A DNA stretch of 64,000 nucleotides. It comes from Trichomonas vaginalis G3. Taxonomy: Eukaryota > Parabasalia > Trichomonadida > Trichomonadidae. The notes beneath the pieces were generated by a model. That model did no database searches. It worked only from the letters and a program-made list of their open reading frames with translations, and had not been told where the DNA came from. Location: positions 1,054,001-1,118,000 of the forward strand of contig NC_067206.1 of NCBI RefSeq assembly GCF_026262505.1, given 5' to 3'. Both the position numbers and the translations under genes were made by a program. Below, piece after piece: positions 29,042 to 40,527 of the stretch (position 1 is the first letter of the stretch; each line of letters starts with the position of its first letter).

Positions 29042-29049
29042 TAAAATGA
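29042..29049 (-). promoter_or_regulatory. Inr-like motif of the glucoamylase gene
   Basis: On the minus strand TCATTTTA precedes the ATG (29039) with the +1 A eight bases before it. It fits the trichomonad initiator consensus and spacing. Confidence 0.5.
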
Positions 29050-30030
29050 AATGATTGTTACCCTATTCAATTTCATACGGTAGAAACCGCAGAGAACAAT
29101 AGAAAATTAGTTTCCCCTCAAAACTTTTGGCTAATTCTGGTCAAAACTCCTTTCAAATTTTGATATTGATTATCAAATTTTGATTATATCCAGAGCTTTA
29201 AAACATGTTATAAAAAGAGGTTAATTTCAATTAAAAAAGTGACAAAAATCAATCTGATTGTTCTAAAAGCATCGCAAGGCTGCAAAAGTTCTTAATAGGC
29301 CAAGCTACATATATTAATTACGAAATAAACGACATTTGCCCCCCCGGTATATGAATGATGGTTAGATTTGAATTGAAAAAATGTTAAAATTATATTTAAA
29401 TTTTAAAATTTGAAATTATTTTGGAATTTTTTATGATATTCGAATAAGCAAAATGATAGGAAAATTCATTTAATATACAATTTCTATATCAAATATCTTA
29501 AATAATTAGGTTTGAATAGTGATGTTTTTAATTAATGGTCATTATATGGCCTTTATCTTGACACACTGTTGAAATTCATAAATAATTCCCTTATGTAGCA
29601 CAGTGAACTTATGCATAATGAAGAAGCCTTACATAATTATGCATATTTGCTAATTCATATATAAATGATTTACAAAGGCAAGCAATAGGAGGTTTATAGT
29701 GAATAAACTAGTATTTAATATTGATAACGCCAAATTTATATATGAGTTACTTTGCTTAAGCAATTTTGTCATAAAGAATCATAAAGAACAAATTAACAAT
29801 GCTGGAATATACTATTGAAGACTTGCAAATTGATATACTCTCAATATTCAAGAATTTTATAATGATCTAAATCCAATTCATTTGTAATTCTTTGTATCAT
29901 CAAGATTTACTATTTGGAAAAGATTTGATTCATCACATTCATACAGACCCTACGTCAAAATGACGTGATATAGTGAATCATTTTAGAGCTTTCTATTGCG
30001 GTTTTTCTCAATTGCGAATTTAAGTTTTTT
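29050..30030. other. Divergent intergenic region
   Basis: AT-rich DNA between divergent genes, with short TCA-starting motifs near 29976 and 30009 that could be initiators for the plus-strand gene. No gene seen. Confidence 0.45.
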
Positions 30031-31804
30031 AATGAAGTCGACATCTCCAAAAGGAGATGAAGATCCACAAAAACCACATGAGGTACATAAGGCTCATCCG
30101 CCGAATGAAAAAATAAAATCAGAAACGACAAAGAGAGGTCAAGATAAGATTAGTTTAAATTTTTCGTCCTTACAGACCAGTATTCGTATTCCAATTCCAA
30201 AACAATACTCAGGAAAGCATCATCCACCTGTTGTTGAGACAATTCAGCCCCCTCCTCCACCTCCTCCGCAACCTCCAATAATTCCACCGCCAGTTCAACC
30301 CATACAGCCTCCACCTGTACAGCAAGTTGAAGTAAAACCAAAAGTAGAAAATACTCCTGAAGATATTTTTAATGTTGAAACATTTGTTCCCAGTAAAATC
30401 GAAGTTCGAATTCCAAAAGTTACAGAAAAGAATAGAGCTGTGTTAACTAAACTTAATACACCTAGGTCTGATGTTCCGCCCCTTGAATCTCCAAAATTTT
30501 TAGAAAAGGCACAGCATCTTGATATCAACACTGTAACTAACAATACAGCCGCAAAACCACCTCCTCCACCAAACCCTGTATCGAACCTACAGATGCTGCT
30601 TCAAACAGCAAGCAAAGCAGCGAAACCAGCGCCAAAAGTTCAAAAAAAGGTTTTACTTAAGCAGTTTCCTCCCCAAAACCAACCAATATTCCCGCCAATC
30701 AATACAGAACCTCCCAAAGAGGTTTCTTTCCCTCAATTCCTCATGAATACGCAAAATTCGTTATTGAATACAAATCCTGCAGCAATTGCAGCTGCGGCAG
30801 CCGCAAGGACAATACAAGCGCAGAAAATCATATTCCCATTCCAAATACCTCCTAAAACAGAACCGGAACAAAAAATTCCTCCTCCAACTCCAGTTTGCGC
30901 TGCTCCTAACCCAGGTCTGCCTCCGGCATCCGAAATAAGAGCATTAATAGATGGAATTGATGGAGAAATTGCCATTCTTAAGCAGAATATGCAAGTCAAT
31001 ATTCACGAATTAGAAATTTCATTCTTATCAGCGTCAAAAACCTCTGAAATCAAGACAGAAACTAATGTACAGAACTACCATGGATTCTTAATACCTCATA
31101 ATCCAATAGAATTTTTCAAAAAAGCAAATTCAGAAAAAATTGCGAAAAGCCATGCGAAATACAAACTTCCTGTTGAACGTAGAAAATATTTACATATCAC
31201 ACAACTCCCCAAATACTGCGAAGAGATGAAATCCGAAGAAACAAACATAAATCCGATGTTACGTGTTATAATGCAGGAAAAGGCCTTACTTAGACATAGA
31301 AAAATCCAACTCGCATGGGAATATAAGCAAAGGAGTATCCCGTGGAATGAATTTAATACAAATTTGTCGATATATACTCACGAATCTCACGAAAGCATCG
31401 ATTTGTGGCCACCAGAGTTCGCTGTCAACAAACTTAAGACCACTGACAAGTCAATTTTACTTCCTCTTTGTGCTCCTGACCAACCAATGCTATTATCAGA
31501 TGCAGACAAAGAGGCAGAGCTTTATTTTGATGAGAACAACTTCGTTGAGAATCCAGAAGCAGAACACAAACAGTATAAAAACAGAATCTCGTGGACAGAA
31601 AGCGAAATCAGAATCTTCCTGGAAAAATACGCCCAGCATCCTCGGCAGTTCAAGAAAATCGCTGCAGCCCTTCCTCTGAAGTCTGTGAAAGACGTAATCG
31701 AGTTCTACTACATTCAGAGAATCAAAATGAACCTGAAGGACTTGGAAAAGATCGGACATACAAGAGGAAGAAGGAAAGCTTTGTTCATTGAACACCCTCT
31801 ATAA
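30031..31804 (+). CDS. SANT-domain protein, N-CoR/SMRT-like corepressor relative
   Basis: About 590 aa from ATG 30031 (MKSTSPKGDEDPQK); the frame is open from 29996. The N-terminal half is low-complexity and Pro-rich (polyproline runs near 30250 and 30560). The C-terminal SANT domain spans the last ~60 residues: ISWTESEIRIFLEKYAQHPR, FKKIAAALPLKSVKDVIEFYY. A central helical segment (EKALLRHRKIQLAWEYKQRS) resembles the region N-terminal to the SANT domains of N-CoR/Snt1. Known of the family: SANT corepressors join histone deacetylase complexes. The corepressor role is inference; a generic SANT protein is the safe reading. Confidence 0.7.
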
Positions 31805-32754
31805 TAAAATGTTTTTTTGTTTATTTATTTAAATTTAAAAAAAAAATTATAAATTACTTATTGAAATCAGACTAATTTATCATCCAATTTCTCATGAGTG
31901 GTGAATAGTATTGCTTTAGTTTGTTAAATTCTTCTCAATTCTGATACCCTACGTTCCCAACTTCTGGAAAACGGTTTTTCACCCTTATGATCAGTTTCAG
32001 ACACTTTGGGAGTCTCCCAAACTTTGATATTTTGCATTATGATAGAGAAACGTGTCTAGTTTAACGCACAGTTGTTTTAAAGGCAAATGATGATATCACA
32101 TGAAATTATCAAATTATCAAATTTTGAAGTACCAGTCCAAAGGGTTAATTAAATCCTACACAGATGTGCGATAGTGAAACATATGTGTTCTTGATTTGAG
32201 AAGTCCTACTGATAGAGGTATGAATTTCACAGCTTTGTGTGAGTGTGTCTGACACTTGTATAGAGTGGAATATGCGCCGACATATATTATATAATAACAT
32301 GTAGTTGATAATTATGAAAAAATAGAATTCGATGCGAATGATATTGAAAGTTGTTTTGTAATTTGATATTTTTCTTATATGTGTTAATTAGTAAATGGCT
32401 TGTTTGTTGTGATCGTACTGTGAAAAATGAAAGGTATTTTAAATTAAAAAATTGAGATTTTGAGATATCTCTAGAATTAAGAACTTATTATGTATTTGAC
32501 TTTTATATAACTATGTGTAAAGGATCTCGATGTCTATATGCTTTAAATAAAATTAAATAAAATGAGATAAAAAATTAAAATGGACAAGAAGATATATGGA
32601 AATGTAATTTGTATTGTGTTGGTTGTTGGCAAAATGATTTTAATACAGATTTAAGGATTTGGAATGGATTTGAAATTAAATGATTTTAATTCAAGGAGTA
32701 ATAAGATTTTGAACCGGTTTTTATTTTGTGAATGTAAACTCCTTCCATAGGATA

Positions 32755-33100
32755 TGTATTAGAAAGATCAATGTCAAACTTTTTGAAAGAATTGTTTTTT
32801 TGTTGAGCGATTTTCTCATATTTAATAGTATACTTAAGTTGGCGTATCTTACGCCCTTCCAAAAATATGTATTAGAAAGATAAATTTTAAACTTTTTGAA
32901 AGAATTGTTTTTTTGTTGAGCGATTTTCTCATATTTAATAATATATTTAAGTTGGCGTATCTTACGCCCTTCCAAAAATATGTATTAGAAAGATAAATTT
33001 TAAACTTTTTGAAAGAATTGTTTTTTTGTTGAGCGATTTTCTCATATTTAATAATATATTTAAGTTGGCGTATCTTACGCCCTTCCAAAAATATGTATTA
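32755..33100 (-). repeat. 113-bp tandem repeat, three copies plus a partial
   Basis: TGTATTAGAAAGAT marks the starts at 32755, 32868, 32981 and 33094, an exact 113-bp period. The first copy has several differences and the others are near identical. Each unit contains GGCGTATCTTACGCC, a small hairpin with 6-bp arms. Overlapping minus-strand ORFs here are products of the repetition. Confidence 0.92.
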
Positions 33101-33164
33101 GAAAGATGACTTATAATTTCATCAATAATAAAGATTTTTATTTTATATCAGTATTGAGAAGAAG

Positions 33165-33450
33165 TAACAGCTGACACTTGGTAGACAACTTCTTTATGTC
33201 TAGAAAATTCTATCTTGCCTTTTATTTTTTTCTCGCTGTGAAACGTATTCGGTCATTTTTTTAAAAATTAATTTTTTGTTAGAGATAAGAGCTAAAACTC
33301 GGTAAACAACTTCTTTATGTCTAGAAAATTCTATCTTGCCTTTTATTTTTTTCTCGCTGTGAAACGTATTCGGTCATTTTTTTAAAAATTAATTTTTTGT
33401 TAGAGATAAGAGCTAAAACTTTGCAGACAACTTCCCCATGTCTAGCAAAT
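33165..33450 (+). repeat. 121-bp tandem repeat, two copies plus a partial
   Basis: ACAACTTCTTTATGTCTAG recurs at 33185 and 33306, with a diverged ACAACTTCCCCATGTCTAG at 33427, giving a 121-bp period. The first two units are nearly identical for about 100 bp. Confidence 0.9.
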
Positions 33451-34045
33451 TTAACATTCGTCTCCCATTTTTATATATTTGGTTTAGAATGTTCGAAAAT
33501 GCGTAATATGGTCATTAATATTAATTGAAAAGAACCTTGAATTAATTCAATCTGATCTCACAAAATATTTTAAATTACAAACTTTGTAGTTTGAATAGAT
33601 AATTAGTATTAAACTCAAATAACTAGTTTATTTTTGAATAAAAATCATTTGAATTTATTCAATTTTGTGAATTTTCCTTCAAAAATCAAGTTTAAATATC
33701 TTATTTGCCATATAATTATAAATACAATGAAACATATTCGAAATTGAAAAGAATGACTTTTTCTGTTCTTTCAATCATTCAATTTGAATTTTGCAATATT
33801 GGATTTCTCATTAAATAGATATTAAAAACAACAAGCAATTTAACTTACATTCAAATTTATTTGTGTTATATTCAATCTTCTCAAAACTTATAATTTTCGG
33901 CTATAGCATGATTATATGCTATATAATATAATATAATATAATAAACCTATAATAGTATCATTCTTTCAATTATTTGAAGAGAAAACCGAAAAAATCTATT
34001 TTCGGTCTATAACAAGTTTGAGAACAATCAAAAGTAAATTTACAT

Positions 34046-34051
34046 TCATTA
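34046..34051 (+). promoter_or_regulatory. Inr-like motif of the calcineurin-B-like gene
   Basis: TCATTA at 34046 (+1 A at 34048) lies 12 nt before the ATG at 34060. A second TCATAA at 34054 is closer. Both fit the trichomonad initiator loosely. Confidence 0.45.
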
Positions 34052-34059
34052 TTTCATAA

Positions 34060-34632
34060 ATGGGAGTCTACCATTCATGCGTGGAGAAAGGGTTTATATC
34101 AGAAGATGAAGCCAAGCAGATTGCCAGCAAGAGTTTCTTCTCAGAGAAGGAAGTCTTCATTTTAGCAAAAATTTTCAGGAACTTAACAAAGGAAGCCCAG
34201 ATTACAATAGAAAGCTTTTGCAAGAACCTTAGCATTAAGAATAAAAGTATAGGAGAGATCCTTTATAAGATCATCGATTCTGATGGAAGCGGTCAGATAG
34301 ATTTTGTTGAATTTGTTGATGGTCTTAATAAGTTCCATCCAAGGGCACCATTTGATGAAAAAGTCAAAATGTGCTTCAAAGCATATGATGCTGATGGATC
34401 AGGAGCTGTTTCAAAAGATGAAATACAAGAAGTTATTAAAATTTCCATAGCAGATAATGCTTTGATTGAATTGGAGAATGCCCAAATAGATGAGATAGTA
34501 GATCAATTGATTGATGAATATGATGACGATGGAAGTGGAAAATTAGATTATGATGAGTTCTATCAAATGGTTTCTGCTGCACCAGGTGTAATTGAGAGTT
34601 TCGACATCGATTTGAATACAATATTTGCATGA
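34060..34632 (+). CDS. Calcineurin B-like EF-hand protein
   Basis: A 190-aa protein with three clear EF-hand loops: DSDGSGQIDFVEF, DADGSGAVSKDEI and DDDGSGKLDYDEF. The layout and length fit calcineurin B/CBL/frequenin-type sensors of about 170-190 aa. The N-terminal EF-hand is degenerate. The start MGVYHS fits the N-myristoylation pattern G2...S6. Known of the family: the regulatory Ca2+-binding subunit of the phosphatase calcineurin. Other myristoylated Ca2+ sensors cannot be excluded. Confidence 0.85.
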   Translation: MGVYHSCVEKGFISEDEAKQIASKSFFSEKEVFILAKIFRNLTKEAQITIESFCKNLSIKNKSIGEILYKIIDSDGSGQIDFVEFVDGLNKFHPRAPFDEKVKMCFKAYDADGSGAVSKDEIQEVIKISIADNALIELENAQIDEIVDQLIDEYDDDGSGKLDYDEFYQMVSAAPGVIESFDIDLNTIFA

Positions 34633-34926
34633 ACAATTTATTCATCACAAATTATTGATATATTTCTAAAACTGTTTATTATGTTTATGAATTGAAGTAC
34701 ATTTTTCCATGGTAGACACTATACTATTTAAGGAGTTAAACAGCATAAGAGTAAATTTTATCAAAATAATAAATTGAAGAATTATAGGTCAATGTTTAAT
34801 ACGCGCGCTGATAAAAAGAAAGTTTGATCTTATCTGATTAGAGTCGTGAAATTAAATCAAGATTAAGAAAATAATTCATATTTATTTTACTAAAATATCA
34901 AAGACGGGTAAAAATTAATCATCTAT
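34633..34926. other. Convergent intergenic region
   Basis: AT-rich spacer with no recognised feature. Confidence 0.4.
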
Positions 34927-35475
34927 TTACATATTGTATGGGTTATCATTATCCGGGGGAGCTTGGCCTGGCTGAGAAGGTGGTGGAGGAGGTGGATAGT
35001 AAGTTGGAGGATATTGTTGTGGTGGAGGGCCTTGGTATGGCTGCTGAGGGTCGTATTGAGGTGCTCCGTTTGGATTTTCAGGATTTGGCTGTGGCTGTGG
35101 TACATATGGATCTGCATATTGTGGTGGATATTGTTGTGGAGGGTATGGCTGTTGTGGATATGGTTGCTGTGGGTACTGTTGCTGCTGATTATAGTAGTTT
35201 GGATCGGGAGAATAGTACTGTGGCTGAGGTTGTGTATTGACATTAACCTCCACTGTTTGGGCTCTCTGTTGATCATTATGTCCTGCACCTGATAATACAT
35301 GATCTTGCTTAGGAGTGCATTTATGGCAGCAAAATCTGCAAATGCACCAGGTAACCAAAACACAAATACCTACGAATATAAGTAAAGATATAAGACTACC
35401 AACCCACTCATAATCTAATACCATTCTTTTTAGTTGGGATTGTAACGTCAGCTGTAGTAAAAGTCCAAAAAACAT
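34927..35475 (-). CDS. Single-pass membrane protein with Pro/Gln/Tyr-rich tail
   Basis: A 182-aa protein. One TM segment at about residues 26-46 (LISLLIFVGICVLVTWCIC) is followed by a Cys-rich juxtamembrane stretch (CRFCCHKC) that could be palmitoylated. The tail (about 80-182) is built of YPQQPYPPQQ-like repeats and contains PPTY, a PPxY motif known to bind WW domains. The start is the first ATG; an alternative is M18. No specific family recognised. Confidence 0.7.
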   Translation of the reverse strand: MFFGLLLQLTLQSQLKRMVLDYEWVGSLISLLIFVGICVLVTWCICRFCCHKCTPKQDHVLSGAGHNDQQRAQTVEVNVNTQPQPQYYSPDPNYYNQQQQYPQQPYPQQPYPPQQYPPQYADPYVPQPQPNPENPNGAPQYDPQQPYQGPPPQQYPPTYYPPPPPPSQPGQAPPDNDNPYNM

Positions 35476-36858
35476 TTAGAAAAACTGACAATTTTATAAA
35501 AATTTTGTCACCGAGAGTCGACTCTCCTCTCAAATTTTAATGAGAGGCTGTGTGATATCCAATAATAAGCAGATATTTTGAAAAACTTCCTAACCTCAAA
35601 AATCTCAGTAGATTTTTTTTCTTGCAGAATTTTAAATAACTATGTGAATCATATATAATATCAAAAATAATATTTGTGAAAGCGCCGTTATTTGTATGAA
35701 TTTCCGATCAAAAAATCTGATTTTCTTTTCTTCATTGCTTGGAGAAAATTTCCACTAATCATGATTCGGAAGCTTACAATGATTGAAATAACCATACTTC
35801 TTCATTCTTAATCTCTTAGCATCTGTATTTCTCAATACTTTCTAAACGATATTGGCTTATTTTTACTTAGTACATGAGAGAACATGCACATGACATACCA
35901 AATACTAAACTTTAGTAAGGGATATGCTTGTGAAGTGTTAAAACTACATTTTGTTGAAAAATAAAGCTCGAATGAGAATATATCGAGCTAGAGTTTGAAA
36001 TTATAGTCTCTTACTCTGATGCAAATGTGACAAATTGAAGTGTATAGTCGGCATATTTTATATATCTATATATCTCTTACAATAAGATGATTTGAATAAT
36101 CATATTCGATATCTTCAATTAACAAAGATCAGACTTCACCCAAACCATTATTTCTTATTTATGAATATCTTAGATATTAAAAATAAAGAGAAGTAGACTT
36201 TATTTCTCTATTGAATTTAGTAAAAAAATAAAGATGATTATTTGGGGAAACACTCTTTCTCTATGTGAATGCAACGCAATATTCCGAATAATAGTAAATT
36301 TCAATCATTTTCATTGGCACAGATATTTTGTAGGAAATCCGCTATTTTAAATCAGATAAGATTAAAAACGGTTTTGAATTGTACACGTTTACAATCTCGA
36401 AAAATCGTTTCACCTGAAATATATTGATACCGCATAGAATATCTTGTAGAAAGTAGCCACCAGCTTCATATTCCCCAAAAGGGAAGCATGCCTATTAAGT
36501 TATCAAACAATTATTTAAGATTTACGAATTGTTTAAATGTCAAGCCTGTGAAAAATGAGAAAAAAGAAATGATGACGAAAAAAATCCTTTCAATTCAGAA
36601 CGATAAAGATTTTATGCCACAAGATCCTTCGAATCCTTTTATTAAATACTATCTAATGCATTATTTGTTAAATGGCCGATTAATTACGCGAATTTGCTAA
36701 TCAATCTCTTCACATATTCCTCCGGCCAGTTACGAAACCTTCCGTTTTGTATACAAAATTTCTAAGCAATTCTGAGTGTCGGCGGAAACAAAAATAAAAA
36801 TCCACAGCCAAAATCATCGATCCGACGGTTTGATTGAAAAAGTTTACTTATTGGATCC
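35476..36858. other. Long intergenic region
   Basis: AT-rich. A 70-aa ORF at 36488-36700 (MPIKLSNNYLRFTNC) has no recognised domain and weak coding character. I see no other feature. Confidence 0.45.
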
Positions 36859-37492
36859 ATGACTGCTAATGATTAGTATAATTTAATTTCTAACAAACAG
36901 TGATTACCTTTTTAAGGTCCTTATCATCGGAAACTCTGGTGTCGGTAAATCATGCCTTCTTCTTCGTTTTGCCGAAGATATGTTCTCTGACAACTATATT
37001 TCAACAATCGGTGTCGATTTCAAAATCAGGAAGATAGAGCTTGATGGCAAATCTATTAAGCTTCAAATTTGGGATACAGCCGGCCAGGAACGTTTCAGAA
37101 CAATTACAAAATCATATTATCGCGGCTCTAATGGTATCGTCGTTGTTTATGATATTACCAACCGTGATTCATTCGAGCAGGTCCAGCACTGGATGAGCGA
37201 AATTGATAACCACGCCTCTCAGGATGTCTGCCGTCTCCTTGTCGGAAACAAGGCAGATCTTCCAGACCGCGCTGTCAAGACAGAGGAAGGTGAAGCTCTC
37301 GCCCGCCAGTTCGGAATCCCATTCATGGAGACATCCGCTAAGGAATCCCTTAACGTAGAAAACATGTTCATTACAATGGCTACGTCTATGAAGAAGAAGG
37401 TTGGTGGTATGGCTGCTTCTGGTTCTTCAAACGGCGGCCAGGTTACTATCGCCAAGGGCCAGTCTGTCAACCAAAAGTCTGGATGCTGCTAA
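36859..37492 (+). CDS. Rab1-type small GTPase with a 25-nt intron
   Basis: Exon 1 is 36859-36875 and exon 2 is 36901-37492, coding 202 aa. The joined N-terminus is [16 protein letters not shown], in register with Rab1/Ypt1. G motifs: [19 protein letters not shown] (effector), [14 protein letters not shown] and ETSAK, with a C-terminal CC for prenylation (GCC). Known of the family: ER-Golgi transport GTPase. Without splicing the N-terminus and P-loop have no start: ATG 36859 runs into TAG. The intron begins GT and ends TCTAACAAACAG, the combined branch point/3' splice signal of trichomonads. Codon use in exon 2 is GC-richer than the surroundings, suggesting high expression. Confidence 0.9.
36876..36900 (+). 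other. 25-nt spliceosomal intron
   Basis: Starts GTATAATTTAA and ends TCTAACAAACAG. Removing it joins GATTA with TGATTAC to give codons for D-Y-D-Y and restores the Rab frame. It is among the shortest intron sizes known for trichomonads, to my knowledge. Confidence 0.85.
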
Positions 37493-38041
37493 ATACAATA
37501 TCTTTACTAATAATTTTAAAAACATAAAGCGGCGATATGTCGCACTATACCAATATCATTGATAATATTTGATGATTACTTAAAATGACAAAAATATAAT
37601 TTAATTCTCTATCATAGATTTAACTTCTTTCATATGAATTGTTTGACCTTACAATGCAAGGGTTTATTTGTTTGTATTGAATTTTTTCTTCTTCATAATA
37701 TTTCCTTTTTTTTACCTTTTGAATTCACAGATATCTACTAACAGAATACATCAGACAAAATAATTAATGGTCAATTCATATGACAGCCGAACTTTTAATA
37801 TGGAATATATTGATTCAATTACTATTGATTTTGAAGAAAATTTTAAAACACATGGTGAAATATTGATTTCGCTTATGAGGCAATTGTTGTATTTCTTTCA
37901 TTGGCTTATGAGGCAAGTTGTATTTCTTTCATTTCCTTGCCATCTGAACTAACAAGTTGAAAAACATTTTACTTATAAAAGGGATATTTAAGCCTTGCTG
38001 CCTATTGTTCAAACAGATAATGCAAATATAAGAAAGAATTA
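37493..38041. other. Intergenic region ending in a dispersed repeat
   Basis: AT-rich. A short local duplication (GCTTATGAGGCAA...GTTGTATTTCTTTCATT) lies at 37871-37930. The region runs into the 160-bp dispersed repeat at 37915. A 61-aa ORF at 37767-37952 is not supported. Confidence 0.45.
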
Positions 38042-38074
38042 TTAGGAAAGTAAAAGCAAATTAGAACTATGACT
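37915..38074 (+). repeat. 160-bp dispersed repeat, copy 1
   Basis: Identical to 43005-43164 except for one base (GCAAATA here, GTAAATA there). It begins AAGTTGTATTTCTTTC and ends AGAACTATGACT. No terminal inverted repeats seen. Its right edge coincides with the truncated 3' end of the glycosyltransferase fragment on the minus strand. Confidence 0.9.
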
Positions 38075-38530
38075 TGCTGCAAAGTTATAAAATGCGGCTA
38101 GGGTATTGTTGAAATTATGTGGCTTGTCGTAAGTAGCAATGTCAACTGTTGGTATAACTTCATATGGATAATAAAACAGCTTGTATCCGGAGTTATTCTT
38201 GACAAATTCTTCTAAAATTTTATCTGTTCCGTCTGTTGAGTGGTCGATGACAATAACGCCTTTCTTTATAACAGGAATAATTGAATCGAGACTGGATTTA
38301 ACTGTAACAATTTCATTTTTAACTCTAATAAATGCCCAAGGTTCGACAGGTTCTAACCTCCTTGAGCACCAAGTAGGTCTAAAAAAAGATTTTTCATTAG
38401 GACAATTACGAATTGTGAGTTGAGTCTGTGGGGTTTTGATTTTAAAGATCGAAAATAATAAAACTGATAATAAAATTACTTCGTACTGTAACGCATTAAC
38501 GGACCGCAAGCTTTGTTTACAACTATTCAA
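38042..38530 (-). pseudogene. Glycosyltransferase fragment, 3' part missing
   Basis: A 162-aa frame starting MNSCKQSLRSVNALQYEV with one N-terminal TM segment (VILLSVLLFSIF), then WAFIRVKNEIVTVKSSLDSI and VIVIDHSTDGTDKILEEF. This is the start of a GT2/capsular-type glycosyltransferase (sugar-binding N-terminal half). The catalytic remainder is absent: the last nine residues are encoded by the 160-bp repeat, so the gene was cut at 38074/38075. Known: such type II membrane glycosyltransferases form surface-glycan families in trichomonads. Confidence 0.6.
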
Positions 38531-39482
38531 TTTTATTACTTAAAAATACTATTCTTATGATATTAGTTTTGCCAGGCAGTTCACTCAAGGAAAGCTAAAT
38601 TATGCGATCATAAAGCTTTGAGTTAGCATTCTTGGACTGAAAATTCTTCCTCATTCAGGCCATTCTCTCTAATGTTCGCCTTAATCAGCAGATAAATGCT
38701 GAAATTAGAATTTGCGATTCGGCTTATTTAGATTGAAAATGCCAACAATTGCAGAATATCGCATTACAAAAGAACCCTTATCATATCTATCTAATTTTCA
38801 CTGAGCGCCCGCTGATCAGCGATATCGAAGTTCATTTTTTATTGATATAATATGTTCAAAAATGATTAAGAGTCTATCTCTTCATTATTGAAAGACAGAC
38901 TACAACCCAAATCTTGAGGTCATTCTCAGATTCACCTCAAAAGTTAGGCAAGGAATTTTTTCGATGGGTCAATAAAAATTGAATATATTTGCATTCAAAT
39001 TTGAAATTGGGTTAATTTTTTTACTTGATATTTCAAATTTAAAAGGTAAACGAATAAAAAAGTATTTGCATTTTTTCTGATTTGATCAGAAAAAAGTTCA
39101 AATATAATGAAAAAATAATGAAAATATAGCAGTCATTGAAGTTATAGAATAAAGATATGAAGGGATTCAAATTTTTGTTGAAGTGAAAAAAAATCAAGAT
39201 GGGAATGCATCGTGCATAAATTAAATAATAACGGAACAGGTTTTCCGAGACATTTTTTGAAAAAAAACTTCAAAGAGAAAATCATTTTCCTTCATAAATG
39301 TTCGCCAACTATCGTCTACATAAATAAAATTTTTAATCAAAACAATTTTGAGCTGTGTCTACACTGAATTTTCTGAAGTTTACAAATTAGCAAAGAAACA
39401 TAGGCTCATAATAGAGTTGATCAAAATTCTAATTCTCGAAAATTGGAACGAAAAGCTTCAATTTTCGAAAATTATTAAGTCT

Positions 39483-40527
39483 TAAGGGTGCACCCGTGTG
39501 TACGTTTATTTGAGAGGAGGAGGATTACCCTCTCAATTTTGAGGGATTCGTTAGTTTATTTTCTCGATGAATATGCAATAAAATTTGATTTTTACCTTAT
39601 CAATATACTTCATATAATATACACATGTTCATGTAAAAACTTTTTCCCAAAATCCTCAGGAATTAAGGGATTTTTGAATTTTAAGAATTTTTTTCGAATT
39701 TTTTCGAAAAAAAATATTTTCAGAACAGCCTTAACGGCTAAGATTTAGGAACAATGTTAAGTATCAAAAGAAAGGAGGTCTGATATAGACAACATATATC
39801 GTTGAAGGTTGAAAAAATCTCTAATATTTGAGCCCAAAATTTCAAATTTTAATTTTTTGAAAAAAGAGGCCACCCGTATGTACGTTTATTTGAGAGGAGG
39901 AGGATTATATTTTTGAAAGGGTGAAACATTATGAATATGTTAATTATATAATAATATGTATTATTATAAAAAAGAAAAAATAAAGCACGTTAAAATTTTT
40001 CTTTCCTGATTTTTTACAAAATCTACTTAGAATTATGCAAAATATGACTAAATAATTATAAATTTCAAGTTAAATTTTAATTTTGATAAATAATTTAAAT
40101 TTCAAAATATCAAGTTCAGTTCGACTATGTATGTAGTAATTCCTCAATAAAGTGCCAAAACCCTATTAAAATATATGAACATTTTCAACATTTTAATGTT
40201 TTTATTTAAAAATTTGATGGAATATGAGCTTCAAACAATTATTATGTAAATAAAAATAATTAAATATATGTATTTATTCGTATTACAACCGTAGTAAGTC
40301 GATTCTTCCTTTCTTCTACTGAGTTTTGAATTTGATTTCGAATTGTAAAGAGATTCAAAGGGAAAATACTAGCGGATAAAAACTACCTCCATGAAAGGGT
40401 CATAATGGACTCAAGTTGTATTTTTTGATATTTTTTGCTTTTCGAGCCTAAATAGGTAGCCAAGATAATGCCTAAAAATAAGGTTCTAAATTCTGAAGTT
40501 TACATGATCCTCTCGTGTGCACCCTTA
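39483..40527. mobile_element. Candidate non-autonomous element with 11-bp TIRs
   Basis: TAAGGGTGCAC at 39483-39493 is inverted as GTGCACCCTTA at 40517-40527. Inside, TGTACGTTTATTTGAGAGGA, extended by GGAGGATTA, occurs as a direct repeat near 39498 and 39879. No ORF for a transposase. The element is defined by pattern only; no target duplication was identified. Confidence 0.4.

Larger units (their letters stand above)
31805..34059. other. Intergenic region with two tandem-repeat loci
   Basis: AT-rich. It contains a 113-bp tandem repeat (32755-33100) and a 121-bp tandem repeat (33165-33450), otherwise no gene. TATA-like ATAATATAATATAATA runs occur near 33925. TCATTATTTCATAAATG immediately before the next gene provides initiator-like motifs. 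Confidence 0.6.

Noticed and set aside
32721-33088. Minus-strand ORFs in the 113-bp repeat
   Set aside because: They are open only because the repeat unit lacks stops; sequence is low-complexity Lys/Ile/Asn without domain features.
34938-35292. Plus-strand ORFs opposite the Pro-rich membrane protein
   Set aside because: Val/Gly/Trp-rich translations are the antisense of the Pro/Gln/Tyr repeats.
36488-36700. Small gene upstream of Rab1
   Set aside because: A 70-aa ORF without domain, initiator motif or good codon pattern; kept only as a note in the intergenic entry.
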